Below are positions 8,295-15,655 of a stretch of DNA of 35,862 nucleotides, piece after piece. Source of the stretch: an uncultured Treponema sp. (GTDB taxonomy: Bacteria; Spirochaetota; Spirochaetia; Treponematales; Treponemataceae); assembly GCA_937894335.1 (NCBI GenBank), contig CALCRU010000013.1, positions 1 to 35,862 of the forward strand, in the 5' to 3' direction. The notes under the pieces are model-generated. The model saw only the letters and a program-made list of their open reading frames with translations. It ran no database searches and was not told where the DNA came from. The translations under genes were made by a program, and so were the position numbers. Position 1 is the first letter of the stretch. Every line of letters starts with the position of its first letter.

Positions 8295-9785
8295 CTACTG
8301 ATTCAGTTTGTAGCGGCTTGTGGTGACGGTGTGTCCGTTGGAATAGACTTCAAAGTAAATGTCCGAATTCTTTGTGGTGTCTAACGCCTGATAGAATTCC
8401 TTTACATTGGAAACAGCCTTTCCGTTTACCGCCGTTATTATGTCTCCTGACTGAAGCCTTAGTGCTGCCGCCGGCGACTTTTCTTGCACATTGGTAACCA
8501 CAACGCCCTTTATGCTCTTGTCTGCTGAAAGTCTAGTGCGAAGACTGTCTGTAAGTGGTGAGGCTACAAATCCCGGCCACAGTTTTGAATCATCTCCGGT
8601 AACAGCTTCGTCACGCCTGTCAATCTTTACTGTAATGTCAAGGGACTGCTTTCCTCTGCGTACTGTAAATGTTGCAGTCTGACCCGCCTGAAGGTTTCCT
8701 ACATCTCTAACAAGCTGGTCTGTGTCTTTTATGGTTTTTCCATTAAGTGCTGTAATGTAGTCTCCTGCCTGAATTCCACCCTTCATTGCAGGACTTCCCA
8801 TAAACACTTGGGAAACAAATGAACCTGTAGTGTCGTCAACTTCCAGTTCTTTCTTGTATTCTGCAGTAATGTCGGAAAGACTTGCGCCAAGCCATCCGTA
8901 GGTTATTTTTCCGTCGGTAATAAACTGGTCTATGGCAGCCTTTATGTTGTTGATTGGAATGGAAAATCCTAAGCCCTGACTTCCGCCTGACTGGGAGGCA
9001 ATCCATGAGTTGATTCCTATTACTTCTCCGTAAATGTTTACAAGGGGACCACCAGAGTTACCCTGATTTATGTCTGCATCGGTCTGAATAAAGTCGCTTA
9101 TGGAACCAATCTGTGCGCCACTTCTTCCTGTAGCGCTTACAATTCCCTGAGTAACTGATGCAAAGTATCCCAAGGGGCTTCCCATAGCAAGGCAGATGTC
9201 TCCCTGCTGAACCAAATCGCTGTCGCCCAATGTTGCAACCGTAATGGAGGCTGGGTCATCGCATTCAAATGAGACAAGTGCTATGTCCATGCGTTCGTCT
9301 GCTCCCACAAGTTTACCTTCGAATTCACGCTCATCGTTCAGTCTGATGGTGATTTTTGTGGCGTCTCCAGCAACATGTTCGTTTGTAAGCACATAAATGG
9401 TCTTGCCTGACTTTCTTACTATAAAGCCAGATCCCAGTCCCTGCTGCTCGTATTCCCTTGTGCCACTGCCAGAATTTCCGTTGCCAAAGTTAAAGAAGTA
9501 TTCAAAGGGATTGTATGTCTGCACGGTCTGTGTAGTGGTAACATCAACTTCCACAACTGCAGGAAGGACTCCTGCACTGATTGAACGGAATGTAGTCTGA
9601 AGCGACTGTGTTACGGCAAGAGCGTCCGCCGGAATTGCAACCGCCGCATCCTGAGCCGAACGGTTTTCTTGAGCAAAGGCCACATTTGCAGAACCCTTGT
9701 TTACCTTGCAGGAAAGAGCTAGCACGCCAAATGCAAATGCCGCTGCTCCAACTATGCCTATTATACATTTGGTCCATTTTTTCAT
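8295..9785 (-). CDS. htrA: HtrA/DegP-type periplasmic serine protease with two PDZ domains
   Basis: Envelope quality-control protease of the S1C (DegP/DegQ) family, 496 residues, which degrades or chaperones misfolded periplasmic proteins. The N-terminus is a membrane anchor or relaxed lipoprotein signal (ALSC, Cys26). The trypsin-like domain (~60-280) has the triad His137 (TNEHVAG), Asp167 (ERMDIAL) and Ser244 (NQGNSGGPL). PDZ1 is at ~290-385 and PDZ2 at ~400-490, both with GDIITAVNGK-type loops. A strong Shine-Dalgarno (GGAGGT) precedes ATG at 9785. The gene is divergent from rplU across a 228-bp region and leads the KPVIYLYP/Memo gene pair. A stress-response promoter is expected but I could not assign one. 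Confidence 0.95.
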   Translation of the reverse strand: MKKWTKCIIGIVGAAAFAFGVLALSCKVNKGSANVAFAQENRSAQDAAVAIPADALAVTQSLQTTFRSISAGVLPAVVEVDVTTTQTVQTYNPFEYFFNFGNGNSGSGTREYEQQGLGSGFIVRKSGKTIYVLTNEHVAGDATKITIRLNDEREFEGKLVGADERMDIALVSFECDDPASITVATLGDSDLVQQGDICLAMGSPLGYFASVTQGIVSATGRSGAQIGSISDFIQTDADINQGNSGGPLVNIYGEVIGINSWIASQSGGSQGLGFSIPINNIKAAIDQFITDGKITYGWLGASLSDITAEYKKELEVDDTTGSFVSQVFMGSPAMKGGIQAGDYITALNGKTIKDTDQLVRDVGNLQAGQTATFTVRRGKQSLDITVKIDRRDEAVTGDDSKLWPGFVASPLTDSLRTRLSADKSIKGVVVTNVQEKSPAAALRLQSGDIITAVNGKAVSNVKEFYQALDTTKNSDIYFEVYSNGHTVTTSRYKLNQ

Positions 9786-9909
9786 AAAGAGTAACCTCCG
9801 TTTTCTGTTCTTTTGTTACTGATAATATAACGGTTTTATTGCGTTTTGTGTTACATTTGTGGGTAGAAATTTTTGTTATATTTGTTCCTTCTTGTCCCTG
9901 TTTAACCTC

Positions 9910-9939
9910 TTGACCAAAAAGCCTAAAATCAGCTATTAT
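9910..9939 (+). promoter_or_regulatory. rplU operon promoter
   Basis: -35 TTGACC (9910-9915), 18-bp spacer, -10 TATTAT (9934-9939). This is a near-consensus sigma-70 promoter giving a leader of about 65 bases before rplU. Confidence 0.7.
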
Positions 9940-9957
9940 GTTGTACATTATGTCTTG

Positions 9958-9986
9958 CCTGTAGGGAATCCGCTACTCCTTACGGG
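9958..9986 (+). promoter_or_regulatory. Leader hairpin upstream of rplU (possible L21 leader)
   Basis: CCTGTAGGG (9958-9966) pairs along all nine positions (two G-U) with CCTTACGGG (9978-9986) around an 11-base loop. It lies between the promoter and the AGAGG ribosome-binding site (10001-10005). Autoregulatory leaders in front of rplU-rpmA are known in other phyla; homology to those is not established here. Confidence 0.5.
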
Positions 9987-10013
9987 AAATATGAGTATTT
10001 AGAGGTTTTTAAG

Positions 10014-10331
10014 ATGTACGCAGTTGTTGAGTATAAAGGCAATCAGTACAAGGCAGAAAAAGATGCTGTTCTTCGCGTAAGCAAAATTAGCGATGCCAAA
10101 AAGGGCGACAGCATTACCTTGGACAAAGTTCTTCTGGTAAGCGACGGAAATACCGTTAAAGTGGGCACTCCCTATGTTGAGGGTGCAAAAGTAACCGTAG
10201 AAGTCGGCGATACATTCAAGGATTCTAAGGTTCTTGTTTTCAAGTACAAGAGCAAGAAAGACTACCACCGCTTCCTTGGTCACCGCGAGCAGTATACTGA
10301 TGTGACTGTAAAGGATGTGGTTATAGGCTAA
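10014..10331 (+). CDS. rplU: 50S ribosomal protein L21
   Basis: Large-subunit ribosomal protein bL21, 105 residues, the normal length. It begins MYAVVEYKGNQYKAEKDAVLRV and ends with the KYKSKKDYHRFLGHREQYT signature. It is the first gene of the rplU-prp-rpmA operon, with promoter, leader hairpin and AGAGG ribosome-binding site upstream. The following gene starts 6 bases after its stop. Confidence 0.97.
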   Translation: MYAVVEYKGNQYKAEKDAVLRVSKISDAKKGDSITLDKVLLVSDGNTVKVGTPYVEGAKVTVEVGDTFKDSKVLVFKYKSKKDYHRFLGHREQYTDVTVKDVVIG

Positions 10332-10337
10332 ACATCT

Positions 10338-10682
10338 ATGACTGCCGTTGTGCTTGTTCGGGCAGAAGACGGAACCTTTGCTTCTTTGGAGGCAAAAGGT
10401 CATGCTGGAACTGCTGTCCGGGGATTCAATGTGGTTTGTGCGGCTGTTACCATGCTGCTAAGAACTTCCCTTGATGTCCTTGAGCACACCGATGGAATAA
10501 GTGTTAAGTCTGAAGCGCCTGAACGCGGAATGCTTTCTTTCTGCGTAGAGGCAAACGGTGCAAGTTTGACGGAAGAACAAAAGGTCCGGCTTTCTTGTGT
10601 CGCGGATTATCTTGAGCTTGGGTTAAAGGCCCTGTGTAAAGAGTATCCGAAAGATGTTTCTTTGGAAACGGTAATTAGATAA
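10338..10682 (+). CDS. prp: Ribosomal-processing cysteine protease Prp (DUF464)
   Basis: Member of the Prp/DUF464 family, 114 residues, encoded between the L21 and L27 genes as usual for this family. In Firmicutes Prp removes an N-terminal extension from L27. The catalytic dyad is visible: His22 in AKGHAG and Cys34 in NVVCAAVT. The L27 encoded immediately downstream has no extension to cleave, so either another substrate exists or the protein has a different role here. The gene is spaced 6 bases after rplU and 30 bases before rpmA. Confidence 0.93.
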   Translation: MTAVVLVRAEDGTFASLEAKGHAGTAVRGFNVVCAAVTMLLRTSLDVLEHTDGISVKSEAPERGMLSFCVEANGASLTEEQKVRLSCVADYLELGLKALCKEYPKDVSLETVIR

Positions 10683-10712
10683 GATAACTGGTTTTTCCAG
10701 TGGAGGAATACT

Positions 10713-10973
10713 ATGGGACGAAGTAAAGGTGGAAGCGGCGCAAAAAACGGTCGTAATTCTAACGCTAAGCGTTTGGGCGTAAAAAAGTACGGTGGAGAAA
10801 CGGTAAGTGCCGGTTCAATTATCGTTCGCCAGCGCGGAACAAAAATCCATCCGGGCGACAATGTTAGACGCGGCGGAGATGATACTCTGTATGCAGTTGC
10901 AGACGGAAAAGTTGTGTTCGGTGAAAGCCGTGACCGCAAAGTTGTTTCTGTAGAACCTGTTGCTGCTAACTAA
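10713..10973 (+). CDS. rpmA: 50S ribosomal protein L27
   Basis: Large-subunit protein bL27, 86 residues, whose N-terminus reaches the peptidyl-transferase centre. It begins MGRSKGGSGAKNGRNSNAKR and has the family core GSIIVRQRGTKIHPGDNV. A GGAGG ribosome-binding site lies 7 bases before the ATG, and upstream in-frame codons reach a stop (10680-10682) without another start codon, so no cleavable leader peptide can be encoded. Confidence 0.97.
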   Translation: MGRSKGGSGAKNGRNSNAKRLGVKKYGGETVSAGSIIVRQRGTKIHPGDNVRRGGDDTLYAVADGKVVFGESRDRKVVSVEPVAAN

Positions 10974-11052
10974 GCGTTTTTAACTTTATTCGGGCTGTGC
11001 CATTACTTCCGCGTAGGTGAATGACTTTCTGCGGTAGGGCATGCCCTTTGTG

Positions 11053-11081
11053 CCCAGCATAAAAGTGCTGGGTATTTTTTT
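11053..11081 (+). terminator. Terminator or attenuator between rpmA and obg
   Basis: CCCAGCA (11053-11059) and TGCTGGG (11066-11072) form a perfect 7-bp stem with a 6-base loop, followed by TATTTTTTT. It ends 9 bases before the obg ATG. I see no clear promoter between it and obg, so partial read-through is likely. Confidence 0.75.
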
Positions 11082-11090
11082 GGAAACAAG

Positions 11091-12224
11091 ATGATTCAGT
11101 TTGCTGACGAAGCGGTAATTACAGTATCCTCAGGAAAGGGCGGAAACGGTTGCATTGCATTCCGCAGGGAAAAATATATTCCCAACGGTGGACCTAACGG
11201 TGGTGACGGTGGACGGGGCGGAGATGTTATCTTTTGCGTAAGGCGAAATCTTCGTACTCTTGCCCATCTTAGGTTTCATCCCATTCTTAAGGCAAAAAAC
11301 GGCGGTGACGGTCAGGGCTGGAACAGATACGGCAAGGACGGTGACGATATAGTAATTCTTGTGCCTCCTGGAACCACACTGCGCGACAAGGAAACCGGTG
11401 AAGTAATTCACGACTTTGCAACTGAAGACGAAGACGAGCAGTTTCTGTTTTTAAAGGGCGGAAAAGGCGGCTGGGGAAATGTTCACTTTAAGTCAAGTAC
11501 CAATCAAGCTCCTCGGTATGCCCACAAGGGTAAGCCCGGAGAAACAAGGGAACTTAAGGTGGAACTTTCCATTATGGCAGATGTAGGCCTTGTAGGTTTT
11601 CCTAACGCTGGTAAGTCAAGCCTTTTGGATTTGTTTACAAATGCCCGTCCAAAAATAGCACCCTATCCCTTTACTACAAAAGTTCCAAATCTGGGAGTGC
11701 TTCATGTAGACACTGATTCAGACATAATCATTGCAGACATTCCTGGAATAATAGAAGGTGCGTCAGAAGGTGCCGGTCTGGGTACGAGATTTTTAAAGCA
11801 CATTTCTAGAACGGTAGGACTTCTCTTTATGATTGATGCAAGTGCGGAAGGAAGCGAAAATGCCTACGCCACCCTCTGTTCGGAACTGGAAAAATTTGGT
11901 GCTGGCCTTGAACAGAAAAAACGCATAGTCCTTTGCAACAAAATTGATGTGGAGGGTGCTTCAGAAAGAGCAAAACTTATTCAAGAAGAAATTCACAAAA
12001 GTAGTCCCGAAGTTCCCGTCATACCGGTTTCAGTTATGACAAAGGAAAACATAGATCAGGCCCGACTTGCAATAATCCGCCTTGTTGACGAACTTAACCG
12101 CACCCACACTCCTAGCAGTCATCATAAAAAAGAAGAAGTTAAGGAAGACACTTTCCTTTCAACTCGCTCTGTAGACGAAAGCATGGAAGAACAGTTTCCC
12201 GGTCAGGGAGGCACTTCTCTATGA
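11091..12224 (+). CDS. obg: GTPase Obg (50S assembly factor)
   Basis: Conserved GTPase that binds the 50S subunit during late assembly and links it to stress and nucleotide state. It has 377 residues. The Gly-rich Obg fold is at 1-158 (FRREKYIPNGGPNGGDGGRGG). The G domain has G1 at 169-176 (GFPNAGKS), the TT of G2 (PFTTKVPNLG), G3 at 216 (DIPGIIEGASEGAGLG) and G4 at 283-286 (NKID). The C-terminal tail is short and acidic, with no OCT domain. The ATG follows a weak GGAAA ribosome-binding site just after a terminator hairpin. The stop overlaps nadD by 4 bases (ATGA). Confidence 0.97.
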   Translation: MIQFADEAVITVSSGKGGNGCIAFRREKYIPNGGPNGGDGGRGGDVIFCVRRNLRTLAHLRFHPILKAKNGGDGQGWNRYGKDGDDIVILVPPGTTLRDKETGEVIHDFATEDEDEQFLFLKGGKGGWGNVHFKSSTNQAPRYAHKGKPGETRELKVELSIMADVGLVGFPNAGKSSLLDLFTNARPKIAPYPFTTKVPNLGVLHVDTDSDIIIADIPGIIEGASEGAGLGTRFLKHISRTVGLLFMIDASAEGSENAYATLCSELEKFGAGLEQKKRIVLCNKIDVEGASERAKLIQEEIHKSSPEVPVIPVSVMTKENIDQARLAIIRLVDELNRTHTPSSHHKKEEVKEDTFLSTRSVDESMEEQFPGQGGTSL

Positions 12225-12892
12225 AAATAGCAGTTCTTGGAGGAAGCTTTAATCCAATCCACATAGGACACATGGCTCTTGCCGACGAGGTGTGCAATCA
12301 GTTCGGTTACGACAGAGTGCTTTTTATTCCCACAAGTACTCCTCCCCACAAGAAAATGAACGATGCACTGCCAGCCCTTACAAGATTTGCATTGGTTAAG
12401 GCCGCATGCCGGGGAGACCGTCACTTTGTAGCGGAAGACTGCGAAATCCGCCGAGAAGGAATTTCATATACCTACGACACAATCTGCTATCTGCAAAAAA
12501 AATATGCTTCATCCCTTACAGATAAAATTGGCCTCATTATGGGAGACGACCTTCTTCCAGGATTCCATCTTTGGAACAATGCAGAAGAACTTTCTAAAAT
12601 GTGCCGCATCATAATTGCACGACGCCCCATGGATGCAGACAAAAACAGAATGTCACGGCATTCAAACACTGCCATTGGCGAATATGCAAACACGGTTCCC
12701 CCTGAGCAGTTTGCTCCCGAAGACGAGCCGCTTTTAAAAGATGCACTTCAGCTTGACAATCCCATGCTGTCTGTAAGCAGCACCGACATAAGGTCCCGCA
12801 TTGCCGAAGGTAAGGCTTTTTCTTACCTTGTGCCTCAGGCTGTGGGCAAATGTATTAAGCAAAGGAAACTCTATGGATATAAGCAGCATTGA
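12221..12892 (+). CDS. nadD: Nicotinate-nucleotide adenylyltransferase
   Basis: Transfers AMP from ATP to nicotinate mononucleotide to make deamido-NAD, a cytosolic step of NAD biosynthesis. It has 223 residues. The nucleotidyltransferase motif is GGSFNPIHIGH (7-17) and the C-terminal motif is SSTDIRSRI (near 190). The start overlaps the obg stop (ATGA), and the 3' end overlaps yqeK by 20 bases, indicating tight coupling. The obg-nadD-yqeK-rsfS order is common in bacteria and supports the call. Confidence 0.96.
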   Translation: MKIAVLGGSFNPIHIGHMALADEVCNQFGYDRVLFIPTSTPPHKKMNDALPALTRFALVKAACRGDRHFVAEDCEIRREGISYTYDTICYLQKKYASSLTDKIGLIMGDDLLPGFHLWNNAEELSKMCRIIIARRPMDADKNRMSRHSNTAIGEYANTVPPEQFAPEDEPLLKDALQLDNPMLSVSSTDIRSRIAEGKAFSYLVPQAVGKCIKQRKLYGYKQH

Positions 12893-13484
12893 CCTGTTGG
12901 AAAAAGTAAGAAGCTATGCCCTTTCTTCCGTAAAATCCTCTCGTTACGAACACTGCGAGAGAGTAGGGGAGACCGCCATGATTTTATGCGAACTGTTCAA
13001 TGTGCATCCGTGGAAGGGATATTTTTCGGGGCTTGCCCATGACATGTGCCGAGACATGGACGAAAAGACCCTGCTTTCTCTTGCGGCCCACGACGGACGC
13101 CCCATAAGCGATGTGGAAAAACAGAACCCTCTTCTTCTTCACGGACGGGCGGCTGCGGTAGTTCTTTTTAGGGACTTTGGAGTTGACGACACCGACATTC
13201 TGCAGGCTGTGGCAAGGCATACTTTGGGTTGCGAAAAAATGCGACCCCTTGCAAAAATTGTTTTTATAGCAGACAAAATAGAACCAGGCAGACCTCAGTC
13301 TACTGTAAAATACAGGGAACCTTTTTACACCATGACCTTAAATCAGATGTGCCTTAAGGTTTTAGACGAGGCAATGGAATACCAGAAGTCAAAGGGTAAG
13401 CAGACTGCCCCTCAGACTATTCTTTTTAGGGAAAGCGTAGTGAGGGAACTTGCTCAAGAAAATCAGCAGGGAGGTGAAAAATGA
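12873..13484 (+). CDS. yqeK: YqeK-type HD-domain hydrolase (Ap4A hydrolase family)
   Basis: HD-superfamily metal-dependent phosphohydrolase of 203 residues. YqeK proteins hydrolyse symmetric diadenosine tetraphosphate (Ap4A), an alarmone-like nucleotide. Metal ligands visible are His27 (EHCERV), the HD pair His56-Asp57 (GLAHDMCRDM), His in LLHGRAA and VARHTLG, and Asp in FIADKIEPGR. The ATG at 12873 has an AAAGGAA ribosome-binding site and matches the family N-terminus; the longer frame from 12801 lies inside nadD. The stop overlaps the next start by 4 bases. Confidence 0.92.
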   Translation: MDISSIDLLEKVRSYALSSVKSSRYEHCERVGETAMILCELFNVHPWKGYFSGLAHDMCRDMDEKTLLSLAAHDGRPISDVEKQNPLLLHGRAAAVVLFRDFGVDDTDILQAVARHTLGCEKMRPLAKIVFIADKIEPGRPQSTVKYREPFYTMTLNQMCLKVLDEAMEYQKSKGKQTAPQTILFRESVVRELAQENQQGGEK

Positions 13485-14782
13485 AAAAAGTTGGCTCCCA
13501 AAAAAAGAATGCAATTTTTCTTCTTTCTATACTTGTAATTTTAATCGGTGTAATTGTTGTGCTTGCGGTTTCCCTTAAAACCGACACCGTTTCTGACAGC
13601 CTTGTAAACGATAAGGTTGTAAAGGTTCTTCTTGTTCTTCATGACGGAGACGAAGCCCTTGCCACCGATGTCTTTCTCTTTTCTCCTGAATCAAAAAAAG
13701 GCGCCCTCTTTGATATAGCGGGAAACACTGGTGCCATTTACGAATCCCTTTCTTCTGACGACACAAAGGGCCGCGTAGACCGCATAGATTCAGTGTATCG
13801 AGAAAACGGAATTGAATCCTACCGTGCCGAAATAAAAAAACTTCTTGACCGAGATGTTCCCTATTCAATAGAAATTAACATAGATGACTTTGGACTTCTT
13901 ACAGATCTTCTTGGTGGCATAAAGGTTTTTATTCCCTCACCAGTTGACACTAGCGGAGAAAACGGAGAAAGATGGCTGCTTCCCAGTGGAGCCGTTAACC
14001 TTGACGGTGCTAAGGTTCAGACATATATTTCCTACCTACTGCCAGAAGAAGCCGAAAGCGACAGGGACAAAAGAAGGCAGGAAGTTGTAATTTCTTTTTT
14101 AAATGCTCTTAACGAAAATCATTCTGTAGTAGCGGGCCGTAAGAATTTTTCTTCCTTTGGTTCGCGCATGAAGTCAAACCTTCAGTACGAAAACTTGCGT
14201 ACACTTGTTACCCTCATGTCTGAAATTGACTGTTCAACTCTTTCTGCCCAGTCTATTATGGGTACTTCTAGAATTGTAGACGGACAGACATTGCTCTTTC
14301 CCCATCTTGACGGTCAGCGTTTAAAGGACATGATAAAGCTTTCTGAAAACTCTCTTGTAAGCGGATTTGCACAAAGCCGAGTCTATGCTGTTGATGTCTT
14401 TAACGGAACTTCTCGCACAGGACTTGCAAGCAACACTGCTGAACTTTTAAAGGGTGCCGGTTACGATGTCATTACTATTTCAAATGCGGAAGAAAGTTCT
14501 GTGTACAACCGTTACCTTGTAAAATACGGCGACATAGAAGAGGGCGAAACTTTTGACGGTGATGTGGAGCATACTCTGATTATAAACCACATTGGCGACG
14601 AACAGATTGCTGGTCTTCTTGCAGATTTTATCAGGTGTAAAAATATAGAAAACGAGGAAATTCAGGATGATGAAGATTTCTTTGAAGGTTCCGATGTTGA
14701 CTTTACTTTGATTTTAGGAAAAGATTTTGACGGCTCTTATGTACGCGGCGGATATGTGCGTGCCGTTCCGGAGGAAAACTAA
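13481..14782 (+). CDS. LytR-CpsA-Psr (LCP) family protein with LytR_C domain
   Basis: Membrane-anchored extracytoplasmic protein of 433 residues. One transmembrane helix is at ~10-32, the LCP-like domain at ~45-210 and a LytR_C domain at ~305-390 (VYAVDVFNGTSRTGLA...LLKGAGYDV). LCP enzymes move lipid-linked glycans to the cell wall or other acceptors. The late LCP motif is present (SDRDKRRQEVV), but the usual catalytic Arg segment (PRDT-type) reads DIAGNT here and the early Asp-x-Arg motif is also missing, so transferase activity is doubtful. It sits between yqeK and rsfS, overlapping the former by 4 bases and abutting the latter. Confidence 0.85.
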   Translation: MKKVGSQKKNAIFLLSILVILIGVIVVLAVSLKTDTVSDSLVNDKVVKVLLVLHDGDEALATDVFLFSPESKKGALFDIAGNTGAIYESLSSDDTKGRVDRIDSVYRENGIESYRAEIKKLLDRDVPYSIEINIDDFGLLTDLLGGIKVFIPSPVDTSGENGERWLLPSGAVNLDGAKVQTYISYLLPEEAESDRDKRRQEVVISFLNALNENHSVVAGRKNFSSFGSRMKSNLQYENLRTLVTLMSEIDCSTLSAQSIMGTSRIVDGQTLLFPHLDGQRLKDMIKLSENSLVSGFAQSRVYAVDVFNGTSRTGLASNTAELLKGAGYDVITISNAEESSVYNRYLVKYGDIEEGETFDGDVEHTLIINHIGDEQIAGLLADFIRCKNIENEEIQDDEDFFEGSDVDFTLILGKDFDGSYVRGGYVRAVPEEN

Positions 14783-15130
14783 ATGGCTAAGACAGAAGAA
14801 GAAAAGGCTTTGGAAATTGCACAGCTTATGGAAGACGGTAAGGGGCTTGATGTCTCGGTTCTTGATATTTCAGAACTTAACAGCTGGACTGATTTTTTTG
14901 TCATTGTTACGGTTACAAGCGGTCCCCACTGGCAGGGTCTCTATAAGTCGGTAAAGGATTACGCTGCCCAAAACGACATGGAAATTCATCAAGTTTACCA
15001 CAAAACTTCTCAAGGAGACGAATGGAATCTTGTTGATTTGGGAACTGTTGTTGTTCACCTTATGACAAAGGAAGCCAGAGAATTCTATGATCTTGAAAAA
15101 CTCTGGCATGCAGGCAGAAAACTCCGCTAG
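14783..15130 (+). CDS. rsfS: Ribosomal silencing factor RsfS
   Basis: Binds ribosomal protein L14 and blocks subunit joining when nutrients are low. It has 115 residues with the family landmarks LDVSVLDISELNSWTDFFVIVT, W-LVDLGTVVVHLM and REFYDLEKLW. The ATG directly follows the TAA of the LCP gene, with GGAGG upstream inside that gene. Last gene of the obg operon; no terminator hairpin is evident in the 18 bases before the convergent acidic-protein gene. Confidence 0.96.
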   Translation: MAKTEEEKALEIAQLMEDGKGLDVSVLDISELNSWTDFFVIVTVTSGPHWQGLYKSVKDYAAQNDMEIHQVYHKTSQGDEWNLVDLGTVVVHLMTKEAREFYDLEKLWHAGRKLR

Positions 15131-15148
15131 TCTGCCTGTGAAAAGCGT

Positions 15149-15442
15149 CTAGTCCAAATCGGCTGGGTCGCTGTCTTCTTCTATTTCCTCTTCCTCGTCA
15201 CCGTACAGTTCGTCGTCAAAGTGGCGGCGGCGGTTGTCGTAACCGTCTTCTGGTTCTTGGTCATCATAGGGGTCATCGTAGTCGTCTTCGATTTCTTCAT
15301 CGTCGTCAAAGTCGTCTTCGTAGTCATCATCCTCGAAGTCGTCTTCGTAGTCTTCATCGTAACCGTCTTCGTCTTCAAAGTCATCTTCAAAATCTTCGTC
15401 GTTAAAAGAAGAATATCCGGCAAGATAAAAATCGTCTTCCAT
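15149..15442 (-). CDS. Small, extremely acidic low-complexity protein
   Basis: A 97-residue protein made largely of Asp, Glu, Tyr and Phe with DEDFEDDFEDED/YEDDFEDD-like repeats; about the only basic stretch is RRRH near residue 72. It has no signal peptide, cysteine or recognisable domain. Evidence that it is expressed: AAGGAG ribosome-binding site before the ATG and a TTGACA-17-TACCAT promoter. It may be a disordered polyanion that binds basic proteins or divalent metals; the divergent neighbour is a metal-type GTPase with its own Asp/His tract. This is inference only. Antisense frames across this gene are compositional shadows. Confidence 0.7.
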   Translation of the reverse strand: MEDDFYLAGYSSFNDEDFEDDFEDEDGYDEDYEDDFEDDDYEDDFDDDEEIEDDYDDPYDDQEPEDGYDNRRRHFDDELYGDEEEEIEEDSDPADLD

Positions 15443-15464
15443 GCGTAGGCTCCTTGTGTTACCT

Positions 15465-15493
15465 ATGGTAAATTACTGTTGGCTGTTTGTCAA
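15465..15493 (-). promoter_or_regulatory. Promoter of the acidic-protein gene
   Basis: Minus strand: -35 TTGACA (15493-15488), 17-bp spacer, -10 TACCAT (15470-15465), giving a short leader that includes the AAGGAG ribosome-binding site. Confidence 0.6.
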
Positions 15494-15520
15494 GTGAGGT
15501 GAAAACTCTTATTGCTTGCA

Positions 15521-15559
15521 AAGATAGCGGCAGGGAGGCCGCGTCAGCCTCTTACCTTT
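15521..15559 (-). repeat. Structured dispersed repeat, copy B (minus orientation)
   Basis: Read on the minus strand this matches 16949-16990: AAAGG-TAAGAG-CTGAC, then hairpin GCGGC-CTCCCT-GCCGC, then TATCTT. The stem differs from the other copy by a paired change (G-C here, A-T there). The upstream hairpin of the family is degenerate in this copy, though a TGTAATTTT segment persists beyond it. Confidence 0.6.
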
Positions 15560-15574
15560 AAAAACTTGGAAGTC

Positions 15575-15598
15575 GAAAATTACAGGGATGTAATTTTC
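15575..15598. promoter_or_regulatory. Perfect inverted repeat between divergent promoters
   Basis: GAAAATTACA and TGTAATTTTC form perfect 10-bp arms around GGGA, 11 bases upstream of the -35 of the COG0523 GTPase gene. The symmetry suits a dimeric repressor such as a Fur/Zur-type metal sensor, but it does not match a consensus I can name. Part of it (TGTAATTTT) also occurs beside copy A of the dispersed repeat. Confidence 0.5.
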
Positions 15599-15609
15599 AA
15601 GTCAAATTA

Positions 15610-15638
15610 TTGTCTTTTAGTAAAAAAAGTGTTATCTT
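15610..15638 (+). promoter_or_regulatory. Promoter of the COG0523 GTPase gene
   Basis: -35 TTGTCT (15610-15615), 17-bp spacer, -10 TATCTT (15633-15638); the leader is very short, with GCGAGG close to its 5' end. Confidence 0.55.
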
Positions 15639-15655
15639 TTACGGCGAGGTAAACT

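Noticed and set aside
12801..12872. N-terminal extension of YqeK
   Set aside because: Lies wholly inside nadD, has no ribosome-binding site and does not match the family; ATG at 12873 fits.
15181..15448. Alternative frames over the acidic-protein gene
   Set aside because: Shadows of GAT/GAA-rich codons; only the frame at 15149-15442 has a ribosome-binding site and promoter.
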